From Raffaelea ambrosiae (lineage: Eukaryota > Ascomycota > Sordariomycetes > Ophiostomatales > Ophiostomataceae), in the NCBI GenBank assembly GCA_002778195.1, contig PCDI01000003.1:3661243-3725242 (forward strand): 64,000 nt of DNA, given 5' to 3'. The notes beneath the pieces were generated by a model. It had not been told where the DNA came from. It made no database searches and saw only the letters and a program-made list of their open reading frames with translations. Shown piece by piece: positions 24,318-35,195 of this stretch (position 1 is its first letter; every line of letters starts with the position of its first letter). Position numbers and translations under genes: made by a program.

Positions 24318-25214
24318 ATGTCCGCTTGGTACTCCAACATTCTCACCACCACCACCTCCCGCATCTCCAACCTCCGCTCCACCCTCCTCGGCGGCGACGC
24401 TGACGGCGACACCGAAGACGACACCCACGTCTGCCGCGTCCTCCGCGCCTACTACACTGAAAAGGGCCGCTCGTTTCCCCAGTGGCTCCCTCCTGACCCC
24501 AAGGCCCCGCCACCCCCCGTCGCCACGGCCGTCGTCGCCAACCCGGCCGTCGGCTCGCGCTATGGCGGCGGCAATATGAATGCAGGAGGAGGGCCAGCAG
24601 GAGGCGGGCCCGGAGGCAGTGCCGCCCTCTCCTCTCTGTGGGACAACAAGACAAGTGCGCCGCCGGCCGCAAATTCGCTGAGGAACAACAACCGCGGTGG
24701 CGCTGCTGCCGGCGGTATGGCGGCGGCTCGCCGGAGTCCGTTTGCGAACAACAACGGCCGCAACAGCGACCCACCCGCCGACAACAACCCGGTCCAGGCC
24801 CGTCCTCTGCCGAGCCAGCGACTGGGCAGCTACCAGAGCACACACAGCGCGCCAGCACCGACCAACTCTGCGCAGGACAAACTGCGGAACCTGTTTGGCA
24901 GCACCGGGTCTGCGACGAACAGCCGGTCAAACAGTCCGGCCCTCAACTCGACCACCAGTCCAGCGCCGTATGGGCGGGGAAACAACCCGTACGGCGCACC
25001 GCCACCTCCCGCTGGCGGCGGCGGCGGCGGCGGTGGAGGCAGTGATCGAAAGCCGTTTGTGGCGGCGAATGCGCCGTGGGCGACGGACGAGTACGAATAT
25101 TCTCAGTACGGAGGTAGTGGCAGTGGTGGTGGCGGTGGTGCCTCGAGCGGCGGGCGTCAAGGGCTACCGAACGGGCCACGACGAGGACTGCCGAGCGGGC
25201 CGCGGAGACGGTGA
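24318..25214 (+). CDS. MSO1: Mso1-like Sec1-binding exocytosis protein
   Basis: Single exon, 298 residues. The N-terminus (MSAWYSNILTTTTSRISNLR, then GDTEDDTHVCRVLRAYY and an FPQWLPPDP motif) matches the conserved Sec1-binding region of fungal Mso1. The rest is Gly/Asn/Pro-rich and disordered, with a poly-Gly run near 25015-25044 and an Arg-rich C-terminal GLPSGPRRR. Known role in yeast: binds the SM protein Sec1 and promotes SNARE-mediated fusion of secretory vesicles. The start at CCAGCCATG was chosen because the conserved region begins there and the frame upstream only translates pyrimidine-rich leader. Confidence 0.82.
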   Translation: MSAWYSNILTTTTSRISNLRSTLLGGDADGDTEDDTHVCRVLRAYYTEKGRSFPQWLPPDPKAPPPPVATAVVANPAVGSRYGGGNMNAGGGPAGGGPGGSAALSSLWDNKTSAPPAANSLRNNNRGGAAAGGMAAARRSPFANNNGRNSDPPADNNPVQARPLPSQRLGSYQSTHSAPAPTNSAQDKLRNLFGSTGSATNSRSNSPALNSTTSPAPYGRGNNPYGAPPPPAGGGGGGGGGSDRKPFVAANAPWATDEYEYSQYGGSGSGGGGGASSGGRQGLPNGPRRGLPSGPRRR

Positions 25215-26141
25215 TCGAGAACACTAGAGGACACACACACACACAAAAATAAAAGCGAAAGCTTGGGTCGAACATACCCATTGCAAAGAACCACCAAACA
25301 TGGACGAAGTGCCACCTATACAGGCGCCACTGGAGGAAGACAAACGCCGAACAATCCAGAATTAGTAGTACGACCTTCTTTCTCTGGCCACTGGACGATG
25401 ACCAGAAGATATCTGACTGCGTTGGTCAGTGCTGAAACGGCCTCCTGGGTCAGGCAAAGCAGCCAAAACAACACATGGAGAAGACACACCGAAAAGATGG
25501 CGGCCGGACTGCCTCTGGAATCTTCTACTCTACCGGGTGGTGTGTTCGATCTGGAGTGGATGGGTCTTTCCTACAATGCGGTGGCACCAAGTCGGCACAA
25601 AAGGCTGAGCATGAACACCCAGCAATGCTGGGACTGTATATAGAACACAACATTTTACTAACCATCCATCTACCTAATACTGACATACTACCATCTGACA
25701 AGCTGCATTCAACATTCTCATTCACGAATATTGGCAATTCTCTTTTGAGACTCTTTGTTTATTGGGGTAAACTTTGCGTTAGTGGCCCAGGTTGGCCAAA
25801 GTCATATTTATTCTCTGTGTGTGCATGTCCTATCTGCTCTCTTTCTTCTAAAGAAGCAATGCAAAACAAAGTCGAATATGACAGTAGAAAGAAGAAACTG
25901 GGGATAAAACGAACCCCTTCATATGCATAAATTGAGTACAACGGCAGCAAAGACGGTGGTAATAATGTAAAACACGGGGGGGGAGAAAAGAAAAGGAGAT
26001 GATATAGCCTGCCCGTATTTCCACACTTGCAAATCAGAAGCAGAATCAGACAGAGGGAGTGTGTGTCCAAGAGATGTGGAAAAAAGCAAGAATCAAAGAA
26101 TCACCCAGCCTGAACTCCAATGTTCACTTTATTGCGTAGCC
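25215..26141. other. Convergent 3' intergenic region
   Basis: Spacer between the ends of MSO1 and the GYP7-type gene, with a short CA run near 25232-25243. Frames of up to 151 codons occur but have no recognisable features or coding bias. Confidence 0.5.
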
Positions 26142-28983
26142 TTATTTCCCTGCTGCAGGGTCTGGTAGAGTGTGACCCCAGAGAACCCGTTCTCCGTTCT
26201 GGTGCTTCGGCACAATATATATTTGCCGGTTCAGCAGGGCCCGCAGATCCGGCGTGATCACCCGTGTCGGCTCATCTTCTGCGCCCGGAGGGGGAAAAGT
26301 CCCGGCCCGCTCTGGCGCCTTGCCCGCAGAGCGCCGCGATGGGCTCGACAGCGAAACCATTTCTTGATCCCCGGAAGCTAAGGGTGGCGGAGGTGTATTG
26401 GCTGCAGCAGACGAGGTACCCGATGATGTCGACGTCTTCGACGTTGATGTCTTCAGACGCGGGCCGGGGAAGTTGTGCTTCTTGTCAACAGCCTCCACCA
26501 GCCGCTGGAACTTGCGGAAGAGGATCTCAGCCCGGATTAACGTGGGCTCCAGGTCAATTGTGCCGGAAAGTTCGTTCACTTGGAAAGAAATGTTAGTAAA
26601 AAATGTTTGCAGGTACGATGTAAGGAATTTGGAGAGGAGAAGAGAGAAATAAACATACCATACTTGAGCACCTCGTCAAAGTGCTCCAGGTGCGTCATGA
26701 TCACATCCCGGTGCTTTTCCAGAATGGCCAGCGCAATAAACAGGTGGAAGCTGCTGCTCAGGTAGTCCGTCCACAGCCCCTCCCACAGCCGGAGCACGTC
26801 CGGCCACTCAAACTCCCGCTTGTACCACACCAGCAGCATGCGGAAGAAGAAGAAGAAATTGGTGCTGTCGGCCCGCCGCAGGTGCTCGTACAGCTTGGGG
26901 TCCATAAACTGCACTAGGTGGTCCAGGGCCAGCAGCTGCGCGCGCATGCCCGACTGGTCGCGCAGGAAATTGCGCTCCATGCGCTCCATAAAGTTCACAA
27001 AGCCCCAGAACGCAATGGCATCGTCCTGCACCACGGCGTAGATCGGCGCCAGCAGGTCCGACATACCCTGGACGTAGCCCAGCTCGCGGTTGTACTCGTT
27101 GTATGTCAGCAGCAGGTCTTTGAGCTGCTCCATGTGCACATTGCTGCCCACGTCGGCAAACGGCGAGTCCGGGTCCGGGTGCGGGATGTTCTCGCCCGCA
27201 AAGATGGGCACGTTGCGGTCCGTCCGGTGCACGTCCTTCTCAATCCGGCCCCGCTGCTCGCGCCACCACTCGCCCTCGTCGCCCTGCCCCCCCATATCGA
27301 TCAGACGCTCCCACCACATGCCCTTGAGCTTGACGTACTGGTCGCGCAGCTCGGCCTGCTTGGCCTTGCGCTCCAGCTCAGTGCCGTACCAGTCGTACAC
27401 GCCCAGCAAGAACAGCCACGCCTCCTTGCGCACGCCGTCCTCCGGGTCCAGGCCACCGTGGAAGATGCGTTCCTTGACCTCATCTGTGGTCACGGCCAGC
27501 CGGCCTGTGCGCGGGTCGAAGAACGTCTGCCACTCCTTCATGGTGACCGGCTTGCGGCGCTCCTCAAGCGAGAGGCCGCTCGTGCTATCGACCAGCTCAA
27601 ACTCTCCCACGTCGGTGTCCTCCAGCTCCATGACCTCGTTGGCCGTCCAGATGCGCTGGTTTCGATCCCGCTCGCTCTGCTCGGCCATGCCCATGGCCCA
27701 GCGCGCCAGATAGATGCGGGCACTGTCGAATTCTTCTTGCAGGGTCTGCACTTCGGGGTTGTGCAGCAGCCGGCGCATCTGCGGCGGCACGCGCGGGTCG
27801 TCGAGCACATTCTGCGCCGCATTACGGGTGAACGTGGTCACCTTGCTGAACTTCTCCATGATATTCCAGCCGGTCTCCTTGACAAATTTCGTAAAGGGGT
27901 CCATGCCGGCGTCGCGGGAGCTGGTAGCACGGTGGCGATTGGCGACTGAGGAAGACGCCTCAGTAGACGTCCGACCACCGCGGCCACCAGCAGTCATGCT
28001 ATCCTGCTTGCCGATGGCTGACGGAGTGCTCGTAGTCAACTTGCCGCTGAAGGCCTCGCTATCCTCCTTCGACGGCTCGACCAGGTAGATATTAGGCTCG
28101 GCGCCGCTGCGCTCCACATGGACGTAACGGCGCAGCCAGCGCAGGACCTCGTCGCCACCCCAGAACATCTCGCCATTCTCGCCAAAGGGGTCAAACGTCT
28201 CGCGGGCGCGCTTTTTCTTCTGAAGGATGGTGGATTGGCACTCGCTGTCGTGGAAGAAGAGGGCCGGGAAACTGTCACCGGCGCGGGTGTTGATGATGAG
28301 CGAGCCAAACCACCAGCCAATGCTTGGTGGGCGCACCAGCAGAGAGTAGATGGCGCTGACGGGGATGGCAAAGGAATAGTGGCCAATGGATCCGCGGTGA
28401 GTGGTGATGGTGGGCGGCGGAGGGACGAGGTATGTCTGTTTGGGCGGGGAGTCGCCGTCGCAGAGGTCGACTTTGACGTAGATACTAGCAGAATCGCCAA
28501 GAGAAGCCTCGGGCAGCCAGGCAAGCAGCAAATCGGACGAGGTCGGCACACGGGAGTCGCGGGATGAGGAGGAGGTCGGACGGCCGTCGACATGGGGGCC
28601 CTTCTGCTCGAGCAGGGCAATGTAGCCGGGAATGTTGTCGCGGGCGGATGGTGTGGGGTGGATGTAGACCTGTAAATGGCAGAAGCTGTTAGCTTGGCTC
28701 TTCAGATGGTGGCATTGAAATGACAATTGTTACTGACCTTGCTCTTCGAGTAGAGCAGCTTCACCCCGCGACCGGTTTCTGTGTGTGTGATGGTGTCATA
28801 TTCACCCTCCTCGTCGTCGCTCATGGCATAGAAGCTGCCGCTTGGCGAGGACGGCCGGTTTGCGGCGGCTGCTGGCTTATGCTGGGAAGGCTGTGCGGCT
28901 GAAGAAGAAGATGGGGCGGCGGATGCGGTGGGAACAGGCGAAGAAGCCGAGCCAGCAGCTGGGGGGACGGTAACTTGGGTCAT
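26142..28983 (-). CDS. GYP7: GYP7-type Rab GTPase-activating protein (TBC domain)
   Basis: Three exons: 28983-28738, 28669-26659, 26578-26142; 2694 nt, 897 residues. An Ala/Ser/Pro-rich start leads into GVKLLYSKSKVYIHPTPSA, the N-terminal domain characteristic of Gyp7. The TBC domain spans roughly residues 490-830 and shows FHGGLDPEDGVRKEAW, the catalytic arginine finger in EKDVHRTDR (IxxDxxR type) and the glutamine finger in YVQGMSDLLAPI. Known role: stimulates GTP hydrolysis by Ypt7/Rab7-class GTPases in vacuolar trafficking. The C-terminal exon encodes a helix (ILFRKFQRLVEAVDKKH) followed by a Ser/Thr/Pro-rich tail. Convergent with MSO1. Confidence 0.93.
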
Positions 28984-30032
28984 TGTGAAGAAATTATTGG
29001 GAGGGGAAACGGATTGGAGAGAGAAGAGAGTGTAATAGAGGAGAAGGCGGATAGCAAGCAAGGGAGACTTTCACGATATCTCGCCCAGAAAGCTTCAGAT
29101 AGAAGAGTCGTCGACAAAGATTACGACAGCAAACAAAATTGGATAGCCAGCTGTCACTGGAAGAAAAGAAAAAAGGGCAAGGAAAGAAAGGGAAACCTAC
29201 AAACGATGCCGCAAGAAAGAAGCGGCTCGTTCAAGACGCGGTATTAAAAAAGGGAAAAACGCAGAAGAGGCATTGCCTTGTGAGGCAAAAAAAGCAGCTG
29301 ACCTGAAAGAGCGAGACACGCTGAGGGAGGGCTGATCAACTGGGGGGACAGTAGCGCCTTGTGGTCTCTTCTGCAGTGCCCCGCCGCCACTGAGAGGGAA
29401 GGCGCGGGCGGGCAGGAGAGGGGTTGCCTTATCCGACCAGCCGCTAACAAGCACATGTCTCGTCCGATAAGTGACCTGTTGTCCACTAGCAAACATGCCG
29501 GATTGCTATGTACACCCCTGCAATGGTCGCCCATCTACTAGTTATCTGTCAACCTAAAGAGGTGCTTCCAGCGGTTTCGTCATCGGTCTACGAGGCTCTG
29601 GACTAGGCTGCAGCCAAAAAGCACAGCCCGCCTTTTTTTTTTAATCGAGGCAGCCTACGGCCGAGGCCATGACGCCATGAGACAGCCCCAGCACATAGGC
29701 ATGCTACCTCATACCTACTCGTACGTAGTACCTCCCCATTCTGTAATTAAGCTTTTGCATTTCTCCTTCCCCTGTCATATTGATACTTCCTGGACCGAGC
29801 ATGTGCCATTGAATGTGTATTCCGTTCGCAACAATCCTGTATGGTAAAGCCATTGCACAAATGAAACAATGGAAAAGACAGAAACAACAAAGAACTGGTA
29901 GCAAAATAACAGAATAGGAAACTATGTGTACAGCTCTACCTCGCCATTTTTTGTTATACGTCAAGTCAGATTGCCAGGTGCTCTGTCGAACTCCAAGACC
30001 TAACACTGCCCTTGTCCTTTCCTGCAGTGAGT
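28984..30032. other. Intergenic region (GYP7 promoter and glucosidase 3' region)
   Basis: Contains the GYP7 leader near 28984-29060 and, at the other side, the 3' untranslated region of the glucosidase gene. A T-run occurs at 29633-29642. No gene seen. Confidence 0.5.
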
Positions 30033-32678
30033 TTACAGTTCGTCCTTGGCGTGGCCGCCCTTGTTGCCACCCCCAGTCAGCTCCGGCATGGTCATGATCT
30101 TGACCACCAGACTCGTCCAGCCCGTGAAATGCTGTGTCCGCTGGCCCTTGCCCGTGTCCGGGTTGAACTGCTCCCACGCAAAACCTGTCTCGAGCCAGCT
30201 ATTGTAGACTGTGTCGACCACGTTGCGTCGCAGCTTGTTGTAAATGTCGCGCGCCTGCTTCTGGTACGGGCCCTCCTGGGTGGCCACATTCTGGTGGAGG
30301 GGGTGTTAGTATTCCCATGAGCTATGATGCTTGAAAAATGCGAAAACAGGAGTATACTCACATGCAGCTGCACAATGGCCAGGTAGTTGATGTTCACCCA
30401 CACCGGGCTGCGCCAGTAGTTCTCCGCCGTTCCGTAGAACTCGTCCTTCTTGCTCAGACTTCGCAGACCAAACGGGCTGAAAATCTCCTCCGGGTCCCCC
30501 AGCCAGGACAGCAGCTTGCCCACCTTGGGGCTCTCAGGCGCCAGCAGCCCCGTCAGGAAGGGGAACAGCGAGATGTACCCCTTGTGGCAGACCAGCAGGT
30601 TCTCCTCAAAGTCGTCGATCGTGGCATCGCAATAGCAGCCCTCAGCCTCGGACCAGTGCAGGTCGTCGGCGTTGCGCCGGATCGCCTCGCGGATGGCCGC
30701 CAGATGCGCCGCCTCCTCCTCGGGAAGGCCCAGCAGCTCGGCCACGTTGCGCAGCGACTGCGCCATCAGGCCCATCCACGACAGCAGGTCGACGTGCAGC
30801 TCGCCCGGGTGCGGCGGCTGCGGCCGTGGATAGTCGTCCAGCCCCGACGTCAGCACGTGTGCCTCCGTGCGGCCGCGCCACCGGTATGCCTCTTTCATGG
30901 AAAAGGCATCGCGCTCGTACGACTTGAGGTCGCCAAACTGCGTCCGCCGGAACCAGTCGAACTGGCGCCGCAGCCGCGGGTACAGCGCGCGCAGGTACGC
31001 CAGGCCAGCCTCCGTGTTGTCCACATAGGTGTTGGCCAGGGGTTCTTCCGCAGACTTTTTAGCCTTTGCTGCTGGGGTGCTGCCGTTCATGGCTTTCCGC
31101 AGCTGCGACACAAACGTGTCGATGATGAAGTAGAGCGTCGGCGGGTTGGCGTAGTGCGGGTACTGTACCTGGAACTCGGGTGGTACCTTGCTGCGTGCCT
31201 CCAGTCCCAGGATCTGCTCGCGGGCGATCCAGCCGTCCTCGTCCATGAGGTTGAACCAGCTCTTGACAATCTCCAGCGTCAGGTCCATATCCCAGTCGGC
31301 AATCGGTACCAGGTGGAAGCCCTCGTCCCAAAGGAAGCCGCGGGGGAAGAACGGCCGCGAGGGGATGCTGGTGAACAGCTCGTAAGGCCCGTCGTCGATC
31401 ACCTGGTTGCGGCTGCGCGCCTGTGCTGCCTCCTCCCAGAAGCCTTCGTTCTCCTCGTCGTACTCGGGCGCGTACGAGCGGTCCGCGCGGCCGTAGCCGG
31501 CAAAGTAGCCGATGCCGCCAATCAGGTTCGAGAACATGCTGCGCGCAAACTCCTGGTACTTGTCGACATTGTAAGGGCTTTGCAGCGCAAACGACGATGC
31601 GAACTGCTCGCCAAAGGCTTCGCTCGTGGACTTGATCTCGCGCGTGATGTCCTCGCTCGTGAGGTCCGGGCCGGCCGAGGCACTCGAAAAGAGCACGTCG
31701 AACTCAAAAGGGCCCTCGAACATCTTTTGCACAATCTGCACGTTGCCGGCGCCCGGCCGGTTTTGGATCTGGTAGACGTGCCACGGCGGCGGCGCCTGGG
31801 TGGGGTCGTAGTTGGTGGATACGTGCTGCACAGACTCCTGCATCTGCCGCAGCAGCAGCGGCTTGGCCTGCCAGATATGCTCGGGTGGCACCGAGGCCAG
31901 CGTCTGTACCACCGTCTTCTCGAGGTCGCGCTCTGCCGAGAACGCGTGGTCACTCGTGGGATGTTCGCCCGTGCCCTTGGTGACGACCAGCTTGAAGTCG
32001 CCGAGCGTCTTGGACGAGCCCGTCAGCGCGACGTCGCCGTCATAGCCCAGCGACGAGTCGGGCACGGCAGCCTCGACAAAGGCGCCCTCTTCCTCCTGCG
32101 ACACGAAGAAGACCGCCATAGTCTTCAGATCGGGTGGCGCGTCCGCCCGCAGCTCGCCCTTGACGCGCACGCCCCAATTTCCGCCGTGGGCGCCGCCTGG
32201 CACTTTGATGAAGGAGGTGGTGATGTCGATGCCGTTTCCCGCATCGTGTATCGTCTGGATGCCGCCTCGCCGGGGGTCGTACTCATCCCAGCCGTAGCCG
32301 GCCATGCCCTCGTTCTGCTCGCAAGTGTATCGGATCGCTGTAGTGTCATGTCGAGTGAGTAAGGAGAAGTGCCTCGCAGCTTCGGGAGCTAGCCTCTTCA
32401 AAAACGCCAATAAAAAAAAAGGGCCTACCATTGTGCACATCTGCATACGAATCGGCCCTCCCCCACATCAGACTGGTCATCAGACTGTTGGGAATCCGAG
32501 GCCGCGTCCCAAAGTAGAGGTTGGGTCGGTATGGTCCCCAGAGCAGGCTCTGGTTGTTGAGGCGTCCAATTTCGCTAACGAGGACAGACTCATCTTCAGC
32601 TGCTTGCGCAGCCGGCAGGAGCGAGAAGCTGGCGGCTACAGCCGACAATGAAACTGCCCATTGGCGAAGAGACGCCAT
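30033..32678 (-). CDS. CWH41: Mannosyl-oligosaccharide glucosidase (glucosidase I, GH63)
   Basis: Three exons: 32678-32429, 32337-30362, 30290-30033; 2484 nt, 827 residues. A cleavable-looking signal peptide (hydrophobic to AQAAEDE, about residues 1-26) precedes NNQSLLWGPYRPNLYFGTRPR, typical of glucosidase I. The catalytic (alpha/alpha)6 domain shows FFPRGFLWDEGFHLVPIADWD and conserved YWRSPVWVNINYL near the end of exon 2. Known role: removes the terminal alpha-1,2-glucose from Glc3Man9GlcNAc2 in the ER, the first step of N-glycan trimming. The protein ends GGHAKDEL, an ER-retrieval signal, which with the signal peptide suggests a soluble luminal enzyme, unlike the type II membrane protein of budding yeast. 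Confidence 0.96.
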
Positions 32679-33130
32679 GGCTGAACGATTGGATCTTTGT
32701 CTATTCGGACACCTAGATCGTGGTTGGGCCACTGTCGAGAGACACGCAGAAAGTGCACTGTGGTCGAAAGGGAGTTGTCGTTGGGTCCTGGAGCTCCCTG
32801 AAGCTAGTGAAAAGGGAGCTTAATGCCGCTGTGACACGCCCGTCTTGGCTTGGCACGCGCTCCGCTCTACTATGTACAACGTACACGTTTTACTTTGTAG
32901 TCTTAGAGCGGTACCCACTCTGTGAGTTCCCATCACGTGCGCATTTTCTCTTACCACAAAAGACTTGTAAGAACAACTTCTGCAAGTTCATCTGACGCGC
33001 AAGATTAAGAAGATTAAAAACCTCAAATAAAAATAAATTTACTGCCGCAACTAACTATTTGATTAATTGTTTTTGTACCATATATCCCACATAATACGTG
33101 ACGTCGTCAATACCGTTGCCACGTTTCCCA
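32679..33130. other. Upstream region of glucosidase I
   Basis: Holds a TCACGTG E-box-like site at 32933-32939 and a TGACGTC element at about 33099-33105; the section 32960-33080 is AT-rich. No gene seen. Confidence 0.45.
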
Positions 33131-33729
33131 TCATCTCTTCTTCCCTCCTGCTCCTGGTCTGGGCATAGGAGGATCAGGTTTTGGCTCCTCATCCCTCATT
33201 TCTCGACACTTTTTTCCACGGGTGTTCGAAATAGCCTTCTGCCCTGTCCCATCTGCGCAGAATCCATCCATTAAAAGCCCTGTCTTTTGCCGGTAATTCA
33301 TAAGAATCCAGCACCCAAGATCGGGAGGGTGGTTCCAAGATGTATATATCGGATTCATTGGAAGATTCGGTTTGGTTTCCCTTCTATAAAAGAAGTATGG
33401 AGAGTCAAGGAAGTTGCAGCGGTCGAAGTCGATAGCATAAACGCGAGGTTTGTTAAACCGCCTGGATCAGAAAGGCCATGCACAATCAGATTTCCAGCCT
33501 CGAAGTCTTCATGCTGGATGCCGTGTAAATTTAAATGGGCGTTGATCTCGATTGTCTGAGCTAGTAGCTCCAGTCGTTCCTGTGTTGAGTTTTCGTCAAC
33601 TTCCCCTGTCTCGTGAAGTCGTAGGATTGTCTTGCCCCGGATCCATTGTATCGGAATCATTGTCACTGCGCGCGTCTTAGAGGCAGGACCAGATTGTAAT
33701 GGCAAAGAAGATGTGCCCTTCAACGGCAA
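33131..33729 (-). pseudogene. Kinase/aminoglycoside-phosphotransferase-like fragment with frameshift
   Basis: The first frame (from about 33729) carries ELLAQTIEINAHLNLHGIQ then HEDFEAGNLIV, which matches the H-x-D-F-x-x-x-N catalytic loop of fungal APH/protein-kinase-like proteins. The following frame, offset by one base, carries RRFNKPRVYAIDFDRCNF, the metal-binding D-F-D equivalent, and continues to a stop at 33131. The two halves join only if one base is missing near 33462-33465; no intron of usable size fits. No convincing N-lobe with an ATP-binding loop is visible upstream. Interpretation: a truncated, frameshifted copy, or an intact gene with a one-base assembly error plus unseen 5' exons. 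The family has many rapidly decaying members in filamentous fungi. Confidence 0.6.
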
Positions 33730-35195
33730 GATACCTCAACATGCCCCTGCCAGAAGCCCACCCCAACCGTCCTGCTCCTCATCAATGGCAGCAACATGTC
33801 GCACGAGATTACAGGAACCCTCATCTTATTTGCAGGTGCGATGTACCACGAATCCTAGTTGAGGAACCACCGGTCGAGTGCAGTTATGAGCCTCCAGACA
33901 CAGGTGGAACACGACCTGCATGGTTGGGGGCTCAAGACACGATTGTGGCTAGGAGATACGATGTTCACCAAAAATGCCGCCAGAAGAGCCTGATATTAGG
34001 AAATAGGTGTGGTCAAATGCATCTTACTGCATCTTACGAGCATTTGTGCTCACCTATCGAGGCTGTTGCGGTTGGTTTCGCGTACTTAGCAGCATGCCAG
34101 TCTTGATGGCATTCGCGAAAGCCAAATGAGTCTGACAGGAGTGGCAGGTCACGGCTCGGTCGCATCTTCTGTCAGACTCGTTTGTTTCTCTCAAAAGCCA
34201 ACGACGTTGATAGCACTGCCCGACACGTGACGCTGGCCCTCGGCGACCCAGCCTGTGACCGCATACATAAGATACAGCGAGACTGTGCGTCGCCTTTTTG
34301 TCTTTGGGATGTTGTATATGAACGAACAAGGCGGTGCCGTTTGAGCAACCACAATCCGCCTATCGGGTATCTCTCTGTGGTGATTTTCGCAAGAAAGCTG
34401 ACAGACAAAGGCTGCATTGAAGTCGACAGAAAAGACTCGTGGTCTTTGGCCTCCCTTAGACAACTATTATAAGTAGAGTATTTGGTGACCATAAGTTGCC
34501 ACTGTCGAAGCCAAAATATGAGAGTTGAATCTGTTCTAAACGCTGTATATTGCAGTAAATCGACCATCAATAGAAGACAATGAATCAGAATGAAGGATTA
34601 ATAGCATGGTGATAAACGCCCGCCTGTGACGTATCGCAGCACAAGTTGGAGTGTTAGTTAGTTCTAGACGAGGCTGTAACAATGCACCAAAACCTGGTTG
34701 CGGGGCAAAATTTCCCGCCAAGTGCCAAAGGCCAAAAAAAGCCTACGTAAGTCGTACCTAACTAAATTTAGGCCTGAAAACTTTAGCCTTGCGCCGCTAG
34801 CCTCACCGCCTACCACACAATGGGCATGGCACAAAATCACTTAAGCGGGGCACCCATTTTTTTTACTGGAACATTTTGGGGAATTTTTTTTTTCTGCCTT
34901 TTCTGTCGTCCTCGTCGTCGTCGTGTGCTCTCACTCCCCCGACCCTCTTGCAACCCTGCAAAAGAAAGTATACCAGTACCATACCCTCATACCTATACTT
35001 CTTTTGTCCTGTTGCAGCGACAACGAAGCGATCCAAAGGAGAGAGTCTCTACCAAGTTTCACTGTGCTCGTGATCATTCCGTTCTTTCGTCCTATCCTTC
35101 TACGAGCCTTGTCCTCTTCGACCAGACCTTTCCTCCCTCGAAAGCGAGGCAATCCCTGCCTCTTTTTGGAAGCATATTTAAACCAGGCCGCCACT
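33730..35195. other. Intergenic region with arginine methyltransferase promoter
   Basis: No supported gene between 33730 and 34740. The last 300 bases are the CT-rich promoter and leader of the methyltransferase gene, with long T runs near 34856-34890 and a CGT repeat near 34908-34923. Confidence 0.5.

Noticed and set aside
30338..32362. 674-codon open frame antisense to glucosidase I
   Set aside because: Arg/Leu/Gln-rich shadow of a GC-biased gene; no motifs and starts at a random ATG.
32933..32939. CACGTG hexamers upstream of several genes (32933, 39843, 43464, 52016) as a shared regulon
   Set aside because: A six-base palindrome is expected many times in 64 kb by chance; the four genes have no obvious common function.
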